Source: CAZRGV01 sp964599655 (GTDB lineage: Bacteria; Planctomycetota; Planctomycetia; Isosphaerales; Isosphaeraceae). Taken from it: a stretch of 32,245 bases of DNA. The notes beneath the pieces are model-generated. The model was not told where the DNA came from. It saw only the letters and a list, made by a program, of their open reading frames with translations, and searched no databases. Both the position numbers and the translations under genes were made by a program. The DNA lies in assembly GCA_964599655.1 (NCBI GenBank), contig CAZRGV010000067.1, positions 1 to 32,245 of the forward strand. Reading direction: 5' to 3'. Of this stretch, positions 26,075 to 32,245 are shown in pieces. Each line of letters opens with the position of its first letter. The stretch's first letter is position 1.

Positions 26075-28495
26075 CTACTCGCGCGTCATGAATTCATCCA
26101 GGTTTAGCAGCACGCGAGCCAGCGTGGTCCACGCGTCTTTCGGGGTGCTTCCCGGTTCCGCCTCGACCTGATCGAGCAGCTCGGTCAGTCGCCGAAGCTC
26201 GGGTTCGCGGGGATTCCGGGTTAGCGCGAGCCGAAACGCATACGAGAGCCGGCCGGTCCGGTCGGAGGGACCGTCCCGGAGAACGCGGTCGGCCAGGGCC
26301 TGCGCGAATTCGAAGAACGCCTCGTCATTCAAGAGCGTGAGCGCCTGAAGCGGCGTGTTCGACCGCTCGCGGCGGGTGCAAGCGCGGGTGGCGTCGGGGG
26401 CGTCGAAGACCATCAGCAGGGGATGCGGCGTGGCGCGCCAGAAGAAGGTGTAGAGCCCACGTCGGTAGCGATCCGGACCGGTGTCGGTCTTCCACTCCCG
26501 TCGCATCTGGCCGAGCGACATCACGCCGTCGGGTTGCGGCGGGAAGACGCTCGGACCGCCGATCGTGCGATTGAGCAGGCCGCTCGCCGCTAGCGCCGAG
26601 TCGCGGATCAGCTCCGCGTCGAGGCGAATTCTCGATTGCCTCGCGAGCTTGATGTTCTCGGGATCGATCGAGGCCAGATCCGGGCGGTGCTCCGACGCCT
26701 GGCGATACGTCGCCGAAGTGACGATCAAGCGGTGCAAGGCCTTTTGACTCCAACCCAGGGCGATGAACTCGCGGGCCAGCCAGTCGAGCAATTCCGGGTG
26801 CGATGGCGGGGCGCCCTGCGTGCCGAAGTCGTTCTCGGTCGCGACCAGGCCGCGACCGAAATGCGCCTGCCAGATCCGGTTGACCGTCACGCGCGACGTC
26901 AGCGGATGGCCGGGGTCGAACAGCCAACGGGCCAGCGCCATGCGGTCGGCCCGCTCCGATTCCGTGGTCAAGGTTGGCAGCACGCCCGGCACACCGGGAT
27001 GGACGACTTCGTCCGGTCTCGTGAAGTCGCCTTGAATGAGCCGATGCGTCTCGCGAGGGTTCTTGACCCGTTCGCGAACGACCATTGTGGTGACGAACTT
27101 GGGCGACTCGGCTCGCATTTTGGTGATGGCGGCCTTGTGGGCCTTGACACTCGGGTCCTGTTCAATGAATGCCTCGAAGACGACGCGGTTGCTCGCCTCG
27201 GTTCGTTTGTCGAACGGCGTGTCGAACGCCTCGCGGACCTCCTGCGACTGCTTCTGCCGCGCCACCATGTCGAGACTGTCTTCCCAGGCTTTTTGAGCGT
27301 CGTGGAGCGATGGCTCCTTCGCCCAGAGTTCGGTCAGATAGGCTGCGATCCGCGCTTCGACCTCCTCGCGCTTCGCCACTTCCTCGGGGGTGGCGACGGG
27401 CATCTCGGGCTCATCCACGTTATTGAAGAAGGCGAAGAGCTGATAATACTCCTTTTGCGTGATCGGATCATATTTGTGGTCGTGACACTGACAGCAACCC
27501 ATGGTCAGGCCGAGGAAGACGGTCGCCGTGGTGTTGGTGCGGTCGATGATCGACTCGATGCGGAACTGTTCCTTGTCGATGCCGCCTTCCTGGTTGATCG
27601 GCGTGTTGCGGTGGAAGCCGGTGGCCACCTTCTGCTCGATTGTGGCGTGGGGCCGCAGGTCGCCCGCGAGCTGATCGGTGGCGAATTCATCAAACGGTTG
27701 ATCCCGGTTCAGGGCGTCGATGACCCAGTCGCGGTATTTCCAGATTGTCCAGGGGGCGTCGATGCTGTAGCCGTTGCTGTCGGCGTAGCGGGCCAGGTCG
27801 AGCCAGGGCCGCGCCCAGCGCTCGCCGTAGTGGGGGCTGGCCAGCAAGCGTTCGACCAGTCGCTCGTAGGCGTCGGGCCGTGGATCGTTGAGGAAGGCGT
27901 TGAGTTCGTCCATGGTCGGCGGCAGGCCGATCAGGTCGAGGCTGACGCGGCGGAGCAGCGTGGCCTTGTCGGCCTCGGGCGAGGGCCGGACGCCGTCGCG
28001 TTCCAGCGCGGCCAGGACGAACCGGTCGATCGGATTCCGCACCCAGGCCTCGTCGCGAACCGCGGGCGGCTCCGGTTGCCTCGGAGGGACGAAGGCCCAG
28101 TGCACGGCCGGCGCCTCGGAGGGGGGCTCGTCCTTCGGTGCCACGGCGCCGGCGTCGATCCAGGCGCGAAGCTTGGCAACCTCGTCCTCGCGCAAGGGGG
28201 CTCGATTCAAGGGCATCTGTTCGGTCTCGCCCTCGCCGAGAACCGCCAGGAGCAGAGGGCTTTCCTCGGCCTTGCCGGGCACGACGGACGGCCCACCCCG
28301 CCCCCCTTTGAGCGCGGCGGCCGCGGTGTCGAGCCGCAGACGGGCCCTCGGCCGGGTCGCTCCGTGGCAGGCGACGCAATGCTTCGCCAGCATCGGCTTG
28401 ATGTCGCGCAGGTAATCGACCTCGGGGCCGTCGTCCGACCGCGCCGGCGGGACGCAAAGCGCGAGGCACGCAAGGCTGGAGAGCAAGAGTCTCAT
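26075..28495 (-). CDS. PSCyt1-DUF1549-DUF1553 secreted cytochrome-type protein
   Basis: This multidomain protein family is typical of planctomycetes and is nearly always encoded with a DUF1501 protein; a role in extracytoplasmic breakdown of complex polysaccharides has been proposed. The 806-residue product has a signal peptide (LLSSLACLALCVPPARS), a PSCyt1 haem-type motif CVACH (40-44), the DUF1549 domain (NPIDRFVLAALE through FGLT-type segment VFLGLTMGCCQCHDHKYDP, which carries a second CxxCH), a helical linker with charged residues, and DUF1553 (ARWLFDPGHPLTSRVTVNRIW-like start, through RTPLQALTLLNDEAF-like end). The start at 28495 is set by the signal peptide; the longer frame to 28690 has no coding character. 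First gene of the three-gene operon. Confidence 0.93.
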   Translation of the reverse strand: MRLLLSSLACLALCVPPARSDDGPEVDYLRDIKPMLAKHCVACHGATRPRARLRLDTAAAALKGGRGGPSVVPGKAEESPLLLAVLGEGETEQMPLNRAPLREDEVAKLRAWIDAGAVAPKDEPPSEAPAVHWAFVPPRQPEPPAVRDEAWVRNPIDRFVLAALERDGVRPSPEADKATLLRRVSLDLIGLPPTMDELNAFLNDPRPDAYERLVERLLASPHYGERWARPWLDLARYADSNGYSIDAPWTIWKYRDWVIDALNRDQPFDEFATDQLAGDLRPHATIEQKVATGFHRNTPINQEGGIDKEQFRIESIIDRTNTTATVFLGLTMGCCQCHDHKYDPITQKEYYQLFAFFNNVDEPEMPVATPEEVAKREEVEARIAAYLTELWAKEPSLHDAQKAWEDSLDMVARQKQSQEVREAFDTPFDKRTEASNRVVFEAFIEQDPSVKAHKAAITKMRAESPKFVTTMVVRERVKNPRETHRLIQGDFTRPDEVVHPGVPGVLPTLTTESERADRMALARWLFDPGHPLTSRVTVNRIWQAHFGRGLVATENDFGTQGAPPSHPELLDWLAREFIALGWSQKALHRLIVTSATYRQASEHRPDLASIDPENIKLARQSRIRLDAELIRDSALAASGLLNRTIGGPSVFPPQPDGVMSLGQMRREWKTDTGPDRYRRGLYTFFWRATPHPLLMVFDAPDATRACTRRERSNTPLQALTLLNDEAFFEFAQALADRVLRDGPSDRTGRLSYAFRLALTRNPREPELRRLTELLDQVEAEPGSTPKDAWTTLARVLLNLDEFMTRE

Positions 28496-28783
28496 GGCGG
28501 GCTCGACCCGGCGGCGGGCCGCTCGAGGCGGTGGAGGGCGCACCCGACCCGTCCGACAGGCCGGGGCGATCGGTTCGCGGATTACCTCAAACGTAACCCA
28601 TGCCGGGGGGTCGATGCCAGACTTTTCCCGATCGTGTTGCCCGGTCTCGTTCCTTGGGCGATCTCCCCGCGAGGCCGATGGTTGCCACACCGCGTCGATT
28701 CTGGCAGTCTAGATCGCTCTTGCCCACCATGACCCCGCGACCCGGCGCGCGCTGGGTAAACCGCCAGGCTCGGAGGTATCCCC

Positions 28784-30788
28784 GTGACCAAGACGACCTC
28801 GCCGCAACCCGGCGTCGCGAGTCCCGTCGTGCCGGCGACGGCCGCCCGATGGGCCTGGGGGCTCTGCTGGCTAATGTTCGCCTCGACCGTGCTCAACTAC
28901 ATGGACCGGCAGTCGATCGCGCTGGTTAGTCCGCAGATTCGCAGACAGTTTCATATTGATTTTGAAGGTTTCGGCTGGGTCCTCACGGCCTTCTCGCTCA
29001 CGTATGCCCTCTTTCAGGTTCCGGCTGGTTTCGTGGTCGACAAGCTCGACGTCCGCAAGGTGTACGCCGGCGCGGTCGGGCTCTGGTCGCTGGCGGCCAT
29101 CGCCTCGGCGTTCTCGCCGGTGCTCGGAGCCCTGATCGCCATGCGGGCCCTGCTCGGGGTCGGCGAGTCGTTCAACTGGCCGTGTGCCCTGCGCGTGACG
29201 GGGGAAATCCTGCCGCCGTCCGACCGCAGCCTTGGCAACGGCATCTTCAACTCGGGTGCGGCGGTCGGCGCGGTGCTCACGCCCCTGACCGTGCCGCTGT
29301 TGACCAAGTGGTTTGGCTGGCAGATGGCCTTCGTCCTGATCGGCATGCTCGGATTTGGATGGGTGGCCGTCTGGCTGTTCCTCACTCATCGCGGTTGGGA
29401 GACGCCTCACGCCGATCGCGGACCCGACCGCGTGGCCGACAGCTTGGACTCCGACACCCGCCCCCGTGGCCTCTCAACCAGGGCGAAATTGGCGTTCGGG
29501 GGCCTGGTCGTCGCGGGCCTCCTCACCATCGCCGCCGGCTACGTCTGGCCCGTCGACATCGCCGTCGGAACCGATCGGCTGCACTCGACGACCCCGGGCA
29601 GGCTCGACGCCNNNNNNNNNNNNNNGGCGGGTCAAGGTCGGCGACAAGGTCAAGCGGGGCGACCCGCTGGCCGTCCTGACAGTCGGCGGCGCGCCGATGC
29701 GGGTCCCTTCGCCCGACGACGGCACGGTCTCCCGCCTGCTGGTCAAGCCCGGAACGGCCATCGAGCCGGGGCAGAACTTCGTCGAGCTCGACGACACCGT
29801 CCGCCCGTTCGAGGTGCCGCTCGGGGCCCTTCAGCCCGAAGGCGAGGGCCGGCTGCTCCGCTGGCGCGTCGAGCCCGGCCAGCTGATCCAGCCCGGCGAT
29901 TCTCTGGCCGACTTGGAATTCGGCGGCGCGACGATGCTCCTGAAGTCGGCCGACACCGGCACCGTCGCCCGCTTCGAGGCCGCCAGCGGCGAGACCGTGA
30001 AGCCCGATCAAGCCCTGATGTTCACGCAGATTCACGGATTCGACAAGAAGGCCAACGGCCTGCCGGGCGTCTGGTTCGGCATCGCCTTGATGATGATCGG
30101 CTCGATGGTCGTGGCCCTGCTGCTGCCGCTCTCCGACCTCGAACGCTCGGGCTGGGCGGGCCGATTGGGCGAAATCGTCCGCCTTCGACGATTCTGGATC
30201 CTCGTCGTCGTCTCGGTATCGATCAACGTTTGCTGGCATTTTCTTGTGAGCTGGCTTCCCACCTATCTCCAGACCGACCGCAAAATGTCGTACCTGGCGG
30301 GCGGGCTGCTCAGCGCCTTGCCGTTCCTGATGGCCGACGCCGGCAACTTGGGCGGTGGGGCGCTGTCGAGGTGGCTGGCCTCCCGGGGTGTCGAGCCAAC
30401 CCGGGCCCGCCTTCGGGTCATGACGGTTTGCGCTGTCCTGGTCAGTTGCGGCGCCTGGGTTGGCGGGATTCGCAGCGACGCGGTCACGATCGTCCTGCTC
30501 GGTCTGATGGCCCTGGGCGCGGCGGCCTACATGGCCAACTACTTCTCGTTCTGCCAGGAGGTGTCGGGTCGCCACACCGGCCTGATCGTCGGCTACCTCG
30601 GCGGGCTGGGCAACTTGCTGGCCGCCGGCTTCAACCCCATCGCCGGCCGGGTCAAGGACCAGGTCGGCAGCTTCGGCCCGGTCTTCGTGATGGTGGGCCT
30701 GGTGCCGTTCCTCGGCCTGGCCTTGCTGTCCCTGGCCTGGGGTTTGCCGAAGGCCGAACGTCCTTCCGAACCGCCCCTTGGCGATTGA
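28784..30788 (+). CDS. MFS transporter with inserted tandem lipoyl/HlyD-like domains; N gap with frame mismatch
   Basis: The N-half (276 codons to the gap) is an ACS-type MFS transporter: NYMDRQSIALVSPQI in helix 1, GFVVDKLDVRK, and helices up to VLIGMLGFGWVAVWLFL (helix 6). An extra helix (LAFGGLVVAGLLTIAAGYVW) follows, then the 14-N gap and two tandem barrel-sandwich modules: RVKVGDKVKRGDPLAVL with GGAPMRVPSPDDGTV, and LLRWRVEPGQLIQPGD with GGATMLLKSADTGTV. Another helix (WFGIALMMIGSMVVALLLPL) leads to helices 7-12 of MFS (FWILVVVSVSINVCWHF onward). By topology the modules would be periplasmic. No lysine stands where lipoate or biotin is attached, so they resemble adaptor-protein hammerheads. 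Frames before and after the N run differ by one base, so the gap length is not exact. GTG start with GGAGG seven bases upstream. Confidence 0.85.
29612..29625. other. Assembly gap of 14 N
   Basis: Unresolved bases within the chimeric MFS gene. To keep one frame the true length must equal 1 modulo 3 (13 or 16, for example), not 14. Confidence 0.99.
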
Positions 30789-31212
30789 CGCCTGATCATA
30801 TCAAGCATTTGGGTTTAGCCATGGAACGACCCATGCTCGGGTGATGTCGTTCATTGTCTTCGGGTTGAGTGGCAAAGGCCGGTTCTACCAGATCGTGGCG
30901 ACGTCGCCCGGAGTGGTTCCAGGCCGACTCAGGAGTCGAAGGGCGCTCCCAGATTCAACGTTGTCTCTGCGAGGAGATCGACCGCCCGGTCGATGTCAGG
31001 ACCACGATTGGCGAGGGGGCAGGGCGTCCTTCTCCACCAGCCCGGCTGGCCGGAGATCATGACCTTTCGATCCCAAGATTGGATTCGGTCGGCCGGAAAT
31101 CCCCCTAGGCGCTCTCGGCGGATTCTGGCAACATCCCGCCCGGTTTGTTCCCGTCGCAGGGCGTTCGCCCAAGGACTCGTCGCGGGGCTGTTCGGCCCGA
31201 GGGGCATTGGCA
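30789..31212. other. Intergenic stretch with only weak open frames
   Basis: About 420 bp between the chimeric transporter and the lipoprotein gene. A short GGCG/CGCC hairpin (30780-30792) overlaps the transporter stop. The longest frame is on the minus strand (30929-31213, 94 codons); its last 45 codons have mostly G/C third positions, but it matches no family I recognise. The ribosome-binding site of the lipoprotein gene (GAGGGG at 31199-31204) is at the right end. Confidence 0.5.
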
Positions 31213-31464
31213 ATGATGCGCCGTCTCCGGTTTGTCGTTGTGGTCGGCTGCGCAGGGATGCTCGGTCTGGCCGGTTGCGATGCCTGGCATCGTCAGAACG
31301 TCAAGTCGCCGAAGACCCCCGTGACGCTCTCCGACGAGCCGACCGAGGACCCAAGCCTGGAGCGTCCCGAAGAGCTGCGGGGCTTCTTCAAGCCCACGCG
31401 AAACCAGGGGACCTGGAGCAGCGAGGCTCGCGAGATCGAGAAGTCGCTGGGCGTGGTCAATTGA
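31213..31464 (+). CDS. Small predicted lipoprotein
   Basis: The 83-residue product starts with a short basic N-terminus (MMRRLRF), a hydrophobic stretch and a lipobox LAGC with Cys22, so it should be lipid-modified by Lgt and cleaved by signal peptidase II. The mature part is about 60 residues, hydrophilic, and ends with a predicted helix (WSSEAREIEKSLGVV). No enzymatic motif is present. ATG 31213 is preferred, with GAGGGG eight bases upstream; a TTG at 31207 is possible but poorly spaced. YraN follows about 200 bp later on the same strand. Function unknown; the C-terminal SSEAREIEKSLG segment looks like the constrained part. Confidence 0.8.
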   Translation: MMRRLRFVVVVGCAGMLGLAGCDAWHRQNVKSPKTPVTLSDEPTEDPSLERPEELRGFFKPTRNQGTWSSEAREIEKSLGVVN

Positions 31465-31671
31465 GCGGACCGAAATCGGCCAGGCGTTCCGAAGCGTCCG
31501 CAACAGTTCACGCTGGTGTGCCGGCGCGTCTCCTCGTAGACTGAAGCTCAAGAGCCGTCAGGGCCTGGGGCCAAGACATCCGTCCATGCGATGGCATCAC
31601 AGCATGTTTCGGGCTCGCAGTGTTCAACATGGCTCCCATTGAGATTCAACGACAGGGTGCCGGGAGTCGCC

Positions 31672-32070
31672 ATGAACCCGATCGCGCGGGCCTTGCTCAA
31701 TCGCGTGCTTGGCGACCGTGGTGAGCGAGCCGCGGCGCGCTACCTTCGACGCCAGGGGATGCGCATCCTCTTGCGTGGCTATCGCACCTCCCAGGGCGAG
31801 ATCGACCTGATCGCCCGGGACGGGCCGTCGCTGGTCTTCGTCGAGGTCAAGGCCCGTCGTCAGGGGGAGCCGGCTGAGGCGGTGCACGAGGCCAAGCAGC
31901 GGCGATTGACCCTGGCCGCGCTTCATTTCCTCAAGACGCACGGCCTGCTGGAGCAGCCCAGCCGGTTCGACGTCGTGGCGATCGTCTGGCCCGACGATCG
32001 ACGTTCGCCCGCCATCGAGCACTTCCGCAACGCCTTCGACGCGGTGGGACGCGGACAGATGTTCCGCTAA
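31672..32070 (+). CDS. YraN family (UPF0102) nuclease-fold protein
   Basis: YraN proteins have a PD-(D/E)XK restriction-endonuclease-like fold and resemble archaeal Holliday-junction resolvases; their cellular role is unsettled, with DNA processing assumed. The 132-residue product is full length. It has the N-terminal helix signature GDRGERAAARYLRRQG (14-29), then GEIDLIARDG (42-51, catalytic Asp45) and VFVEVKAR (55-62, Glu58 and Lys60), and the downstream KQRRLTLAALHFL helix. ATG 31672 has GGAG five bases upstream; the frame continues back to 31591 without homology. In many bacteria yraN neighbours rnhB or signal-peptidase genes; those are not visible before the window ends. Confidence 0.93.
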   Translation: MNPIARALLNRVLGDRGERAAARYLRRQGMRILLRGYRTSQGEIDLIARDGPSLVFVEVKARRQGEPAEAVHEAKQRRLTLAALHFLKTHGLLEQPSRFDVVAIVWPDDRRSPAIEHFRNAFDAVGRGQMFR

Positions 32071-32245
32071 CCCACCTGTTGACCCTTCGGGCGGCATCGG
32101 CTTGCGCGGAGGGTCGAGGGTCCGTGCGCGTCGGACGCCGTCAACCTCGCGCGTCTTTCGAGAATCGCGAAAACGCGCCGGAACCGTGTCCTCACAGGGA
32201 GATCCGCCGCGTCGCCGCGCCTCTTGCCGCGGCGTTACTGGGGAT

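Noticed and set aside
26636..28732. 698-codon plus-strand frame
   Set aside because: Antisense to the DUF1549/DUF1553 gene, which has a signal peptide, two CxxCH motifs and family landmarks.
28600..28783. Promoter between the divergent DUF1549 and chimeric MFS genes
   Set aside because: No pair of -35 and -10 boxes with acceptable spacing could be found by eye, although a promoter must exist here.

Overview
The window is high-GC DNA that reads as a planctomycete, most likely of the Isosphaeraceae/Gemmatales side. Three things support this: a PSCyt1-DUF1549-DUF1553 protein encoded with a DUF1501 protein, a giant secreted protein opening with the LEPR-XLL-type motif (LEALEERMLLA), and a predicted lipoprotein and YraN in their own unit. 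Two runs of N (17041-17116 and 29612-29625) show this is draft sequence. No rRNA, tRNA, CRISPR array, insertion sequence or phage gene was recognised.

Layout. Positions 1-420 are seven copies of a 60-bp minisatellite, followed by about 550 bp with no convincing gene. From 10644 down to 968 six genes run on the minus strand: a stand-alone acyltransferase-like protein, a long acyl-CoA dehydrogenase, a four-helix membrane protein, a SIR2 deacylase, a membrane-anchored WD40 protein and a FadJ-type beta-oxidation multienzyme. The FadJ frame is broken near its 3' end. A pair of divergent sigma70-like promoters at about 10.7 kb separates this block from a plus-strand PaaI-type thioesterase. Next on the plus strand come a 1408-residue secreted protein (two DTGA aspartic-protease motifs, Ig-like, cohesin-like, dockerin-like and again cohesin-like regions) and a GAF-SpoIIE phosphatase.

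From 23029 down to 17620 the minus strand carries an NDH-2-like FAD oxidoreductase and then a tight three-gene unit: an N,N-dimethylformamidase-beta-like protein, an MFS transporter and an MLE-type enolase-superfamily enzyme. A complete myo-inositol oxygenase is divergent from it. A second minus-strand unit (28495 to 24132) encodes the DUF1549/DUF1553 cytochrome protein, a SpoIIAA-like protein and a DUF1501 protein. The right end is plus-strand: an MFS transporter with a tandem lipoyl/HlyD-like domain inserted between its halves, a small lipoprotein and YraN.

Working together. The left block is rich in acyl chemistry (dehydrogenase, hydratase/3-hydroxyacyl dehydrogenase, acyltransferase, thioesterase, deacylase) and may be a fatty-acyl turnover neighbourhood. 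The middle block looks like uptake and catabolism of a small organic acid or amide. Both are inferences from gene content. The most unusual object is the chimeric MFS transporter at 28784-30788.
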